From Lunatimonas salinarum (lineage in GTDB: Bacteria > Bacteroidota > Bacteroidia > Cytophagales > Cyclobacteriaceae), in the NCBI RefSeq assembly GCF_017811155.1, contig NZ_JACVCV010000002.1, positions 124,001 to 188,000 of the forward strand: DNA of 64,000 nucleotides, in the 5' to 3' direction. The translations under genes were made by a program, and so were the position numbers. The notes under the pieces are model-generated. The model did not search any database. It had not been told where the DNA came from and saw only the letters and a list, made by a program, of their open reading frames with translations. This document shows, piece after piece, positions 46,980 through 56,588 of the stretch; position 1 is the stretch's first letter, and every line of letters begins with the position of its first letter.

Positions 46980-47588
46980 CTAAATGCCGCCCATTAATTT
47001 TTCCCTGTAAAATGCTGCCCATTCCAGAATGATATCAAACTGCGCGCGGCTAAACCGGGTACTGATGGCATGCTGGGAAATGCCCAAACGGACACCAAGC
47101 TCCTTTTGGGAAAGGTGCGCAAACTCCATTTTCTCCAAAATGGCCTCACAGGAGACGGGACTCCACGTGTTCATGATAGTCAACACCAACTTAAACGTGA
47201 GATTTACCTCCTTATCCAGATCAAGCCAGCGGCTTTTGAATACCAAGAATTGACGTAATGGCCTCAGTCGTCCAAAAGCTTCCAACGAGTGCTCAAATGC
47301 TTCCCTGTGGAATTCGTCATTTCCTTCGGAGGGATCGGAAACCTCCCCTACTCCCACACCCATTCGCACATCTAAACCTTGAAAGGACCGAACCGCTGCC
47401 TTGATCCAAATTAACGCATCCCAGGTTTGTTCAGGCGGCAAAAGCAATTGAAAACCCTTTCCGCCAAACTCCTGCCAAGCTATTTCCTCCTCGCCCCATC
47501 TTGCCATTATAGCACCAAACTGATCGAACCATTTAACCGGCTGTACCCGTTCCAAACCGATGATTTCCCCCGTAATTACCGTTTTCAT
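46980..47588 (-). CDS. SatD-like protein with C-terminal helix-turn-helix
   Basis: 202 residues, cytosolic. The N-terminal half has VITGEIIGLER, GGKGFQLLLPPEQTWDALIW and LDVRMGVGVGEV, which resembles the SatD/nucleotidyl-cyclase-like pattern. The C-terminal part has a helix-turn-helix, ELGVRLGISQHAISTRFSRA. Family members in Bacteroidetes are annotated as SatD-like or transcriptional regulators; the ligand is unknown. The usual DUF3307 neighbour is absent here. I am moderately sure of the family. Confidence 0.62.
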   Translation of the reverse strand: MKTVITGEIIGLERVQPVKWFDQFGAIMARWGEEEIAWQEFGGKGFQLLLPPEQTWDALIWIKAAVRSFQGLDVRMGVGVGEVSDPSEGNDEFHREAFEHSLEAFGRLRPLRQFLVFKSRWLDLDKEVNLTFKLVLTIMNTWSPVSCEAILEKMEFAHLSQKELGVRLGISQHAISTRFSRAQFDIILEWAAFYREKLMGGI

Positions 47589-47733
47589 TGTCAGATTTTT
47601 GAAGATACTTTTTCTATTAGAAGGGGTTGCGGGTAGGTTTTTTCTTGCAGCATACCTTCGGTCAGAAAAACCGAATATAATGATCTACTAATCAATAATA
47701 CAATTCCCATCCCGCTTTCTTCAGAACTAACTC

Positions 47734-49437
47734 CTATCGACCTGCATTTAGCTGCATCAAAAAGTCAGTCGCATCCCAAAACCCAATCAGAAGTAGCCCG
47801 ATGAGCCCGGTAAAAACCAGGTAATACATCGTGGGGACAATCGTTTTCCTCAAAACCATCCCTTCGCTTCCCAATAAGCCCACCGTTGCGGAAGCCGCGA
47901 CTACGTTATGTATGGCCACCATATTACCGGCGGCAGCACCCACCGCCTGCAACGCGATAATCCAAGAAGGCGCCATGTCAAGTCTGTCTGCCACCCCATA
48001 CTGAAACAAGCTGAACATCAAATTGCTTACCGTATTACTGCCTGCAATAAATGCCCCCAAGGCTCCAATGACTGGAGCAAAAAAGGGATATACCTGCCCT
48101 ACCTTCGAAGCGGTCCACTCCGCCATTAAAATCGGCATGGAAACAAGCTCCAGCGCATTTTCACCCGAATTAATATAAACCCGCACCATGGCAACCGCAA
48201 AAAGCAGTACAGAACCTGCTTTGAAGATCATGGACGCACTTTCTGACAGTGCCAGCTTTACCTGATACGATTTCATGGCATGAATAAAGTACGTAATCAA
48301 ACAAACCACCAGGATGATGGTACCTGGAAGATAAAGCGGCGTGCTGCTGGCAGCTATCCCAGTGCCTAAGATTTGTTCCCAACTCACCGTAAAAGAAGTC
48401 AAAAGGGACTTTACCGGCAAATTGGGCAGTCTGCTGATTACGAGTAATAGTGCAAGCAATACGTAGGGCATCCAAGCCCTTCCGATCGAAAGCTCCCTTT
48501 GATGCGCTCCTATTCGAAATTCCAAACTACCAAGCCAATTGGCTGGCCACTCCGCCCTATCTGCCAACTCCCATTCCTTTTGGGGAAGCAAAAATCCCTT
48601 TTTCGTCGCAAAAACAACTATGACCATCCCTACCAGAGAGCCAAGCAACGACGGAAATTCCGGTCCCAGTAACACACCCGTAAGTACATAAGGTATTGTA
48701 AAGGATAGCCCACCAAACAGCGCAAAAGGAAACATCTCCAGCCCTTCCTTCCAAGACCTGTTCTTTCCAAAATACCTAGTGAGCATCAACACCATCAAAA
48801 ATGGCATTAAAGAACCTACCAATGCATGGGTGATAGCTGCATTCACGGTAACTGCCTGCAGGACATCGGAAAACGAATAGCCGCCACTTGCCAACAATGC
48901 GTCCAATTGGGGATTTTGCAGTCCTCCCCGGACTCCCACCAAAACGGGTGTACCCACGGCCCCAAAGGTGACCGCTGTACTTTGAACCATCATCCCCAAT
49001 ACCACAGCAGCCAATGCGGGAAACCCCAACGCCACCAAAAGCGGCGCTACTATAGCAGCAGGGGTTCCAAAACCGGCGGCTCCTTCAATAAAGGACCCAA
49101 ACAACCAGGCTATTAGTATCACTTGCACACGACGATCGGGGCTAATTCCGGCAAATCCGCGCCTAATAGCCTCCACCCCACCAGAATGTTTTAAAAAGTT
49201 CAACAACAAAATCGCCGCAAATACGATATAAAGAATATCAAAAGTGATAAAGAGGCTCTGGATTACAGAGGCTATCACCTGTATCCATTGCATTTCCCAA
49301 ACGACCCATCCTACAACTACGGTCAGTAGAAAGGTAATCGGCATCGTCAACCGGGCAGAAACCCGGAAACCTACCAACATGATGGCGGCAACCGCAATAG
49401 GTAAGCTGGAAAATAAAAACAATCCGGTCAGTGACAT
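47734..49437 (-). CDS. LldP-family lactate/glycolate permease
   Basis: 567 residues with about 13 membrane helices. Family hallmarks are [29 protein letters not shown] and [18 protein letters not shown] in the first half and [22 protein letters not shown] with [22 protein letters not shown] near the end. The family imports L-lactate, D-lactate or glycolate with protons. It lies 27 bases downstream of malate synthase on the same strand, which favours glycolate or glyoxylate-linked substrates over lactate. That preference is inference. Confidence 0.9.
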   Translation of the reverse strand: MSLTGLFLFSSLPIAVAAIMLVGFRVSARLTMPITFLLTVVVGWVVWEMQWIQVIASVIQSLFITFDILYIVFAAILLLNFLKHSGGVEAIRRGFAGISPDRRVQVILIAWLFGSFIEGAAGFGTPAAIVAPLLVALGFPALAAVVLGMMVQSTAVTFGAVGTPVLVGVRGGLQNPQLDALLASGGYSFSDVLQAVTVNAAITHALVGSLMPFLMVLMLTRYFGKNRSWKEGLEMFPFALFGGLSFTIPYVLTGVLLGPEFPSLLGSLVGMVIVVFATKKGFLLPQKEWELADRAEWPANWLGSLEFRIGAHQRELSIGRAWMPYVLLALLLVISRLPNLPVKSLLTSFTVSWEQILGTGIAASSTPLYLPGTIILVVCLITYFIHAMKSYQVKLALSESASMIFKAGSVLLFAVAMVRVYINSGENALELVSMPILMAEWTASKVGQVYPFFAPVIGALGAFIAGSNTVSNLMFSLFQYGVADRLDMAPSWIIALQAVGAAAGNMVAIHNVVAASATVGLLGSEGMVLRKTIVPTMYYLVFTGLIGLLLIGFWDATDFLMQLNAGR

Positions 49438-49464
49438 AAGGCTAGCTTTTGAGCAATAGTCCGA

Positions 49465-51354
49465 TTACACCCGAAAATCCAAGTTTTCCGTGATTCGATC
49501 ATTTTTCTCCTTCCAGGTTTTCAGGTACTCTGCGATACGCTCCTTCGCCAAATCCAAATCTAAATTATTGAGGTTGATGTTTAGCAAATCAATGAACCAT
49601 GGGATTTTTTGTTGCTCTGCGACGTAAATTTCTGCAATTTCCCGCGCAATCGGCAAGGTGGTTGATTTGGAACTATTATGCACATCCTTATCATCTGCTT
49701 TCAACAGCTTTTCATATTCCTCCGCAAGTAATTTCCTGAATAGCTCTAAGGTAAACAATGTACCGGCCTTCACACCAGACTCGTCATCATCTTCGGTTAG
49801 CTGGGCCTGCTTGTGAACCCATTCCCAAAGTATGCTCAACCTTATCTCGCCGGTAGCCATATCCTCCATCAGATACAGTACATCTTCGTTTCCAAAAAAA
49901 TCAGCAGGTTTCAATGCAGCCGCCTGCATGCCCTGACCAAAGGCATTGCCGTACTGTACCGCCACGCTTATCAGATTGCGGGCACCCCGGATATTCCGTG
50001 GTGCAGTCTCCAGCAAAATCAGGCCGTCTGCATCTTCCTGATTATAGGTTAGAGGTGGAAAAGTACGCCCCATTTGATTATCCTGGCCTACTTTTTCCCA
50101 TACAGGCCGCACAATATGGACCATTTTCCAGTGAGCCACCCACTTGCCGCTTGCCCCTTCACGTTGTTCCCGTTCCGCACCGGCCACTGCTTTTTCCATA
50201 CTCGAAGTAACCCCTTCTTTAGAACCAACCGGAATATTCGGCTCCATACCGCCCTGCCATAAAGCAAAATTCCCGTTTATGTCTGGAGTGTTCACAGCCC
50301 TACGGACACGGTCTTCGTAGTTCCTCATATATCCATAGGTCATTCCTATGGACTCAATATTGGGATTGATAAAATCCATCTTCCACGCCAATGCATCCGA
50401 GACGCTGTTGATATAATCCCACCGTCCAGTGTTATAGCCGACGAAATGCTTTCCCAATGCCGCACGAATCTCCATAAGTTGATAAGTGGCTTCCAACTGC
50501 TCTACGAGTACATAAACCTTTACAGCCCCCTCTACCAAGCCCAACCATCCCTCCAGGGCGGTAATCATCCGGTTCCAAAGCGCCGCTTCTTCAGCCGTCT
50601 GAATCTTTGGCAAGTAGAGTACAATGGAAGCGCCTGTGTCAATAAGTCTCCGGTAATTATTGGTAACATACAGCGTGAGGTCTGCAATGGACGCAGCAAA
50701 AGACCGTCCTCCAACCTCTCGGATATGCCTATCATCCAGATGCAGTCCTCTAGCCCGGAATATTTTGGTGGTAAATCCCAACTGACTTTTCCAGTCTGTA
50801 ATTTTTGCTTCTCCAAAAAAAGACTGAGACCAATCATTCATCTGCCGGGCTACTTGCTCGGCAACGGAAAGAAAGAGCGGATCCTGATGAATAGCAAGCT
50901 TTAGGTTTCGCTGATTGTCCAATGACATGGTTCCCGTTTGCCCCAAAGCATCCTCTCCATCAAACATCCAACCATCTGCACCGGATAGTAACGCGTACGC
51001 CACATTCCGGATACTGCTCTCCAACGATGCCCCCGGCTTAGCCCCAGGACCAGTACCCTGTATCCACTGACGTTGCAGGTCCGCGGGTACTATGGATCCC
51101 TCAAAATTTCCCGCACGGGCATCCTTTACTCGTATCGAAGTTCCACCAATAGTTTCGTGATCTTCCAAGAAACCAATTCGTTCTCTCTCCCTCGACCGTC
51201 TACTTCTTCGTTCCAAGCGCTTGCTCATCAATGCTTTTACCTCTTGGTTAAAGGGAGCCATTTGTTCCAGGGCAGCGAGCACTTCGGAGGTATACACATC
51301 CCGATAGGAATCCAATAAATGATCTCTGACAATGATGGTTTTTGGGTTACTCAT
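49465..51354 (-). CDS. aceB: Malate synthase, long form
   Basis: 629 residues, about 100 longer than malate synthase A. The enzyme condenses glyoxylate with acetyl-CoA to malate. Recognisable segments are MFDGEDALGQT (about 130-140), FRARGLHLDDRHI with the catalytic arginine near 202, VEQLEATYQ with a metal-binding glutamate near 285, GRWDYI with D313, WQGGMEPNIP (about 366-375) and LMEDMATGEIR with the catalytic aspartate. Extra length is spread over the N-terminus and the C-terminal tail. No isocitrate lyase is in the window. Operon with the LldP-type permease suggests growth on glycolate or another two-carbon acid. Confidence 0.85.
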   Translation of the reverse strand: MSNPKTIIVRDHLLDSYRDVYTSEVLAALEQMAPFNQEVKALMSKRLERRSRRSRERERIGFLEDHETIGGTSIRVKDARAGNFEGSIVPADLQRQWIQGTGPGAKPGASLESSIRNVAYALLSGADGWMFDGEDALGQTGTMSLDNQRNLKLAIHQDPLFLSVAEQVARQMNDWSQSFFGEAKITDWKSQLGFTTKIFRARGLHLDDRHIREVGGRSFAASIADLTLYVTNNYRRLIDTGASIVLYLPKIQTAEEAALWNRMITALEGWLGLVEGAVKVYVLVEQLEATYQLMEIRAALGKHFVGYNTGRWDYINSVSDALAWKMDFINPNIESIGMTYGYMRNYEDRVRRAVNTPDINGNFALWQGGMEPNIPVGSKEGVTSSMEKAVAGAEREQREGASGKWVAHWKMVHIVRPVWEKVGQDNQMGRTFPPLTYNQEDADGLILLETAPRNIRGARNLISVAVQYGNAFGQGMQAAALKPADFFGNEDVLYLMEDMATGEIRLSILWEWVHKQAQLTEDDDESGVKAGTLFTLELFRKLLAEEYEKLLKADDKDVHNSSKSTTLPIAREIAEIYVAEQQKIPWFIDLLNINLNNLDLDLAKERIAEYLKTWKEKNDRITENLDFRV

Positions 51355-51542
51355 AAAAATTCGTTGGGTTAATGATCTCGTTTCAAGCTTTTAAATTACG
51401 ACATTATTCGAATTTAGAAAGAAGGATGACCGATTTTCCGATTACCGAAATGGATTTTAGATTCTTATGCCTACGAGTCGCATAAAAAAGGTAAGTCCAT
51501 CATAGATAAACCTACCCTTGTGTTAAAATAGTCGTAAACCTG

Positions 51543-52703
51543 TTATTCCGCCCCAAGCCCCGCTATCAACCCTCGCAACTCAGCCAATCCCTTCAATCGA
51601 CCAATGGCCGAGTACCCGGGGTTGGTGACTTTATGGAGGTCATCCAGCATTTGATGGCCATGATCTGGCCGAAAAGGCAACGGAGAATTTCTCTTGTTTG
51701 TTAGCTGAAGCAGTTTATCCATCACTTTTACCATATCTACATCGCCATCCAAATGATCTGATTCATAGAAATTTCCTATTCCGTCTCTTCTAACATTCCG
51801 TAGGTGAACAAATTCCACCCGCTCTCCAATGCGATCCAGTATGGCGGGTAGGTCATTAAAAGGTCCTGCACCAAGGGAACCGGTGCAAAAACAAATGCCA
51901 TTGTAGGAATCAGGTACCGCATGCGCCAAGTACTCCAGATCTTCCAGGTCTGATACGATGCGAGGCAATCCCAAAATAGCATAGGGCGGATCGTCCGGAT
52001 GCATGGTCATCGTAATCCCATGCGCTTCGCACACAGGCCCTATTGCCTTCATGAAATAGGTCCAGTTATTCCGTAGACCTTGTTTTCCTATGACCGCATA
52101 TTGGTCAATGCTGCTTTGAAGCTGCTCCAAACTAATTCCTTTTTCCGTCGGAACACCCATCAGGATGATATCCGAGAGCTCCGCTCGTCTAGCTTCGCTC
52201 ATGTTTGCAAATCGATCCTCCACATGCCGTAAAACCTCCGGTCTATAATCCTCCGAGGCTCCCTTACGCTTTAACACGTACAGGTCAAAGGCCGCTAAGT
52301 CCCTCCAGTCAAAGTAAAGCGCCTTTGCACCATTCGGCAAGGTAATGGCCAAGTCAGTCCTGGTCCAGTCCAACACCGGCATAAAATTATAGCAGACCAA
52401 GCGCAACCCACAAGCGGCGAGGTTTCGCAGGGAAATACGGTAGTTCTCCAGGTATCTCTCGCAATCGGCACTTCTTGTTTTAATGGCTTCATGCACCGGT
52501 ACACTTTCGACTACCGTCCATTCAAGCCCCGCCTGCTCAATGAGCGCCTTTCGCTCCTGTATTTCCTCTAGGTTCCATACCTGTCCATGTGGCACATGAT
52601 GTAAGGCGGTGACTACCCCCTTAGCTCCTGCCTGACGAATATCTGACAAACTTACGGGATCATTGGGGCCAAACCAACGCCACGTTTCCACTAGTGAACT
52701 CAT
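51543..52703 (-). CDS. uxuA: Mannonate dehydratase
   Basis: 386-residue TIM-barrel enzyme that dehydrates D-mannonate to 2-keto-3-deoxy-gluconate in the hexuronate pathway. Typical segments are ETWRWFGPNDPVSL at the start, ALHHVPHGQVW, CYNFMPVLDWTRTDL, TMHPDDPP with metal-binding histidine and aspartate, and CFCTGSLGAG with a metal-binding cysteine. Length is normal. It lies 128 bases downstream of the Gfo/Idh gene and 188 bases upstream of malate synthase on the same strand. KDG kinase and fructuronate reductase are not visible here. Confidence 0.95.
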   Translation of the reverse strand: MSSLVETWRWFGPNDPVSLSDIRQAGAKGVVTALHHVPHGQVWNLEEIQERKALIEQAGLEWTVVESVPVHEAIKTRSADCERYLENYRISLRNLAACGLRLVCYNFMPVLDWTRTDLAITLPNGAKALYFDWRDLAAFDLYVLKRKGASEDYRPEVLRHVEDRFANMSEARRAELSDIILMGVPTEKGISLEQLQSSIDQYAVIGKQGLRNNWTYFMKAIGPVCEAHGITMTMHPDDPPYAILGLPRIVSDLEDLEYLAHAVPDSYNGICFCTGSLGAGPFNDLPAILDRIGERVEFVHLRNVRRDGIGNFYESDHLDGDVDMVKVMDKLLQLTNKRNSPLPFRPDHGHQMLDDLHKVTNPGYSAIGRLKGLAELRGLIAGLGAE

Positions 52704-52831
52704 GCTTTTTTGTGATTAAATAGCCATCTATGGGATAAACCAAATTAAAAAACCATGCCTTTACCGAGGTCAAACTCTCGCTGAGGAGACTTGACTTGGT
52801 AAAACCATGGTTTCAATTCGAAATCAATCAG

Positions 52832-54253
52832 TTATATTACGTAGTCCACACCGTAGGGATATCGCTGTGGCCTGGAAAGCATGGAATTGGCCTCGTCGTC
52901 ATTTTTGAAACGTTCTCTAACCGAATCCCAATACAATTTTCTTGGCAATTTCATCGCTATATGGGAGAGCAAGCAGGCGCTGTTAGATCGTTGGGCTACT
53001 TCTGCAGGTGTGATGGTCTGCTGACGACTCACGATGCAATCCAACCAATTCTTATGGTGCTCTTCGCTTTCATACAAGTGAATTTCATCTGGACCAATGA
53101 CCGATGTCAAAATCTTTTGGTCGCTGGCCTTAAATGCATCACTTGGCTTTCCTCCCGGAACAGGATCTGAGGCTGTTACGCCTACATTTCCACGGGCTAC
53201 AAAGATCCAACCATCGGTACCTTCGAAGCGAATCCCATTGGGGTAAGCCCCGCTAACCAACATCTCCACTCCATTGGCGTACTTGGCAGAAACTTCAAAG
53301 TCTCCATGCACATCCCAAAGTCCCGTTGTGGGAAAGGAAGCATTGGCTTCGATTTCGACGGGACCGGTATATTCCGTGCCCATGCCCCAATGAGCTATAT
53401 CCAAGTGGTGGGCTCCCCATCCAGTGATCATACCTGCACCAAACTGCTCACAGCGAAGCCATCCCGGACGATCGTTCAGATTCGTCTGGGAATGCACACG
53501 ATCCAAGGTGTAAGGCACCATAGGCGTAGATCCCAACCACATGTCGTAATTCAGGTTTGACGGGACGCTCATTTCCTGCGGGTTACCTCCCGCAGGGTCT
53601 CCTGGAAGTCCGACTAAGATCCGCTTAAGTTCACCAATCCTTCCATTTCGTACCAATTCGCAGGCACGTTTAAACTGCGGCCAGGGATTCACAGATCGTT
53701 GTTGACTACCTATTTGAAAAATGGCTCCGGTACGGTGAATCGTGTCACTCATTACCCGACCCTCCGATATGGTAAGTGAAGTAGGCTTTTGCATGTAGAT
53801 GTCCTTGCCCAATAGAGCCGCCTCCATTGCCGGCTGCGCATGCCAGTGGTCGGGGGTACTGATGATCACCGCATCAATATCCTTTCGTAACAGCATTTCC
53901 TTGTAGTCATCATATACCTGAACGTCTACGTAATTGGGCTTATTGTACTTCTGGGCATACTGCTTTTCGACCCACTCCTTGCCAAGTTGTCCCCGCTTGC
54001 TGTCGACGTCAGCCACGGCAATCACCCTTGCAATTTCATTTTTCATGGTCTCCGGTAGGTCATGGGTCATTGCAATACGCCCGAACCCAATCTGACCGAT
54101 GTTGATCTTATTGCTCGGCGCTTGCTTGCCCAAGACTGAGGCCGGAACGATGGTCGGAAAACCGGTAACGGCAAAGGTGGCGGCCAAGGCTCCCTTAGAA
54201 CTTGATTTCATAAAGCCTCTTCTAGAAAGCTTTCTTTTAGTTTCCTCTTTCAT
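52832..54253 (-). CDS. Tat-exported Gfo/Idh/MocA family oxidoreductase
   Basis: The start at 54253 (MKEETKRKLSRRGFMK) exposes a twin-arginine signal (SRRGFMKSSS), so the folded protein is sent to the periplasm; an upstream in-frame ATG at 54292 overlaps the ThuA stop. The Rossmann fold begins INIGQIGFGRIAMTHD, with the EKP-like MQKPTSLTISEG and the DHWHAQPAMEAAL helix. About 473 residues. Such NAD(P)-dependent enzymes oxidise or invert sugars. The ThuA gene lies just upstream and the stops and starts nearly touch, so they form an operon. Confidence 0.92.
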   Translation of the reverse strand: MKEETKRKLSRRGFMKSSSKGALAATFAVTGFPTIVPASVLGKQAPSNKINIGQIGFGRIAMTHDLPETMKNEIARVIAVADVDSKRGQLGKEWVEKQYAQKYNKPNYVDVQVYDDYKEMLLRKDIDAVIISTPDHWHAQPAMEAALLGKDIYMQKPTSLTISEGRVMSDTIHRTGAIFQIGSQQRSVNPWPQFKRACELVRNGRIGELKRILVGLPGDPAGGNPQEMSVPSNLNYDMWLGSTPMVPYTLDRVHSQTNLNDRPGWLRCEQFGAGMITGWGAHHLDIAHWGMGTEYTGPVEIEANASFPTTGLWDVHGDFEVSAKYANGVEMLVSGAYPNGIRFEGTDGWIFVARGNVGVTASDPVPGGKPSDAFKASDQKILTSVIGPDEIHLYESEEHHKNWLDCIVSRQQTITPAEVAQRSNSACLLSHIAMKLPRKLYWDSVRERFKNDDEANSMLSRPQRYPYGVDYVI

Positions 54254-54288
54254 CGAAATGTAGGTTAGTAGATTTTGTTTCAATTCGT

Positions 54289-55128
54289 TCAATGGGATAG
54301 AAAACGCACGGGTGTATCCCGATCGGTAGCATACGCCTTAGTGTAATCTCGCGGTCCAATTTTCCCGGACACGTATTTCATTCCCTGATATATGTGATTT
54401 ACGAACTCGGGATCTTCGTAATCCTTGATATGATGCCCCAGGGCCGTTACCCAAACCACGCCTCCATCGAAATCCTGATGCCATACTGCTGGGTAATACC
54501 GCCCGAAGTTTCCGGCCAGCTCTCGAACACGCTCCTCCTGATCCTTATTCAGGGATTCCAAATCGTGCGCCATAATTACGCGGATTCCAGGGTAAAGCTC
54601 GTGCATCAAGTAGCACTCATCTTCCTTTTCCCACACATTGGGTACACCCTCCATAGATGCGTGGTTATGGTCCAACTTATTGATGCGGAATTTCTGAAAC
54701 CTTGGATGCCAAACGAAGCGTCCTCCAATCATCATCTTAAACCATTCCCATTTCCGCTCGGTACCCACCACGGAATGGATACCTACGAGCCCTCCACCGG
54801 CCTGCATATACCTTCGAAAGGCTAAACGCTGCTCATCGGTATCGAACACCTCGTTATTGGTACTGGTAAAAACCATGAAATCGATCCCTTTCAGATAGGT
54901 GTCCGTAAAAATTGACGGATTATCAGACACTTCCACCTCAAACCCGTGCGCTTGTCCTAGCCGCTTCACACACTCCACCGCATAGGGTATGTTATCGTGG
55001 ACGAATCCCTCTCCGTTTTTGGTATAAACCAACACTCTTTTTCCCTTTAGCACATCCTCCGCCTGAAGAAGTGTAAGCGACGAAAAGAAAGTGACCAATG
55101 TCAGTAGGAATACTCTGTAGTGAATCAT
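54289..55128 (-). CDS. ThuA-like exported protein
   Basis: 279 residues with a signal peptide ending near LLQA. The ThuA domain (class I glutamine-amidotransferase-like fold) is seen in KRVLVYTKNGEGFVHDNIP, DFMVFTSTNNEVF, AGGGLVGIHSVVG and VVWVTALGHHIKDYEDPEF. ThuA-type proteins are tied to trehalose or sugar-derivative use but have no firmly assigned reaction. It is flanked in one strand by DUF6807 and Gfo/Idh genes, a common triad in Bacteroidetes sugar loci. Confidence 0.92.
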   Translation of the reverse strand: MIHYRVFLLTLVTFFSSLTLLQAEDVLKGKRVLVYTKNGEGFVHDNIPYAVECVKRLGQAHGFEVEVSDNPSIFTDTYLKGIDFMVFTSTNNEVFDTDEQRLAFRRYMQAGGGLVGIHSVVGTERKWEWFKMMIGGRFVWHPRFQKFRINKLDHNHASMEGVPNVWEKEDECYLMHELYPGIRVIMAHDLESLNKDQEERVRELAGNFGRYYPAVWHQDFDGGVVWVTALGHHIKDYEDPEFVNHIYQGMKYVSGKIGPRDYTKAYATDRDTPVRFLSH

Positions 55129-55179
55129 ATAAACTTGTAGATCAATAAGTAAATTAAACTGTAAATAGGTGAGTTGCTT

Positions 55180-56433
55180 TTAATGAATTGTGACACTAGG
55201 CTTAGGTGGATGGGCAAAGTAGCGCCATGCCCGCTCGGCCTGTTCGGCCGATAACTTGTTAGCCGACACCAGAAACCGGTAGTTTAATACGTTCTGCTTG
55301 CCCGGTTCAATGGTCCAGTCCATATTTTTGGTAGGGGCGAAATTGGCGTACATATCACCCCTATCGTACATGTTTTCGGGCCAAATCCGCAAGGGCTCTG
55401 GGTGGTTGTAATTGGTAGGGAAAGACATCATCACAACCGATGCATAATCCTCGTCTATTTCCCCCTGCACGATGCACCAAGTGGCAAGGGTGCCATCGGC
55501 ATCCTTGCGGGTATTGCCTTCTGACGTAATTACCTCGCTGTTGTACCTATCCCATTTTTCGGTAGTCCTCCAGCCCAAGCTACCATACCGGTATTCCTTT
55601 AATACCACAGGGTCATTGGTGGCAGCATTAAGCACAATAGTGATATCAGCCAAATAGACATCATCGTTGGCATCCAAGCTGTATATGCGGGTACCCTGTC
55701 GCTCAACCATCGCTACCAACGGCTCCGTCTGCTCCTTTAGCACAACGTGTTCGTGCAATACCTCATAACCAGCAAATACGGGCCCCTGGATCCGGGAAAT
55801 GGTATTGGCGTAGCGAACCGTACCTTGTTTATCGGCCAAGTTCCAAAAATCGATGGTCTGCCCCCTAAATTCCGCCCTAGTCCAGGGATTCCATAGTCCA
55901 TAGTGGTGATAATGATCGGGTGGCTGAATGCGAGTCAATGCCTTTCCGGTGGGAGACCACATGGGATGCACAAATCCACTTCGGGCGTACGCGGGGTTAA
56001 CCCCGGCCGGTGGTTGCTTCACTGCATGGTTGTATTGCCAAAGATCTCTACCTTTTTTTCGGATGTAAATGGCCTTTTCATCCATCGCCACCGTCAGGGA
56101 ACCGGCAGTGGGTACATCCTGCCGATGATGAAGCTCATACGTTCGTCTATTGGCCGGAGAATTACCTGGCTCCACCATCCAATATAAGCGACGGCTGCCC
56201 TCCCGGTGTATTTGATAGGGGACAGAATGGGTGCGCCCTTGATGTAGCTCCACCAACTGTAGAAGTGTATCGGCTAGATGGGTAATCCCATCCAAGTCCA
56301 CTGAAACCGGAAATGCAAACTCCGGGTTTTCTTCCAAATCAAAGGCAAGCGTAGCTATCCGTTGAGCAATTACTGGTTGACTTTCCGTCAAAAGCAATCC
56401 GCAAAAAACAACGATCAAGAATTTACGAATCAT
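55180..56433 (-). CDS. DUF6807 (PmoA-like) exported protein
   Basis: 417 residues from the ATG at 56433 (MIRKFLIVVFCGLLL), chosen because it starts a signal peptide ending near VIAQ. An upstream ATG is open in frame but passes through the operator-like region. DUF6807 hallmarks include HPMWSPTGKALTRIQPPDHYHHYGLW and the later YGSLGWRTTEKWDRY. The fold is a galactose-mutarotase-like beta sandwich, and many members are mis-named methane oxygenase PmoA. It leads a minus-strand operon with ThuA and Gfo/Idh and is divergent from the LacI regulator. Confidence 0.85.
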   Translation of the reverse strand: MIRKFLIVVFCGLLLTESQPVIAQRIATLAFDLEENPEFAFPVSVDLDGITHLADTLLQLVELHQGRTHSVPYQIHREGSRRLYWMVEPGNSPANRRTYELHHRQDVPTAGSLTVAMDEKAIYIRKKGRDLWQYNHAVKQPPAGVNPAYARSGFVHPMWSPTGKALTRIQPPDHYHHYGLWNPWTRAEFRGQTIDFWNLADKQGTVRYANTISRIQGPVFAGYEVLHEHVVLKEQTEPLVAMVERQGTRIYSLDANDDVYLADITIVLNAATNDPVVLKEYRYGSLGWRTTEKWDRYNSEVITSEGNTRKDADGTLATWCIVQGEIDEDYASVVMMSFPTNYNHPEPLRIWPENMYDRGDMYANFAPTKNMDWTIEPGKQNVLNYRFLVSANKLSAEQAERAWRYFAHPPKPSVTIH

Positions 56434-56454
56434 TTTGGGATTTTTAAGACTATA

Positions 56455-56468
56455 AATTTTATCGATCG
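56455..56468. repeat. 14-bp direct repeat, copy 1
   Basis: AATTTTATCGATCG, identical to 56558-56571. Each copy lies about 20 bases from a start codon: here 22 bases upstream of the DUF6807 start. Confidence 0.6.
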
Positions 56469-56480
56469 TAAACATAGAGA

Positions 56481-56488
56481 TATATTTG
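56481..56488 (+). promoter_or_regulatory. Candidate -7 box for the LacI gene
   Basis: TATATTTG matches TAnnTTTG. No clear -33 TTTG is present. Transcription would start just before the operator at 56518. Confidence 0.4.
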
Positions 56489-56517
56489 CTTGAATACAAT
56501 ATAATTTAAAAAAATTA

Positions 56518-56531
56518 TGCAATCGGTTTCA
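56518..56531. promoter_or_regulatory. LacI-family operator in the divergent control region
   Basis: TGCAATCGGTTTCA fits the consensus TGNAANCGNTTNCA at every fixed position. It lies between the LacI gene and the DUF6807 operon, so it can serve autoregulation and control of the operon. Confidence 0.7.
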
Positions 56532-56557
56532 TTCCAAATATTCATTGCCTATATTTC

Positions 56558-56571
56558 AATTTTATCGATCG
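56558..56571. repeat. 14-bp direct repeat, copy 2
   Basis: Second exact copy of AATTTTATCGATCG, 17 bases before the LacI start codon. With its self-complementary CGATCG core it may be a second operator type. Confidence 0.6.
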
Positions 56572-56588
56572 GATAGTATCCAAAGACA

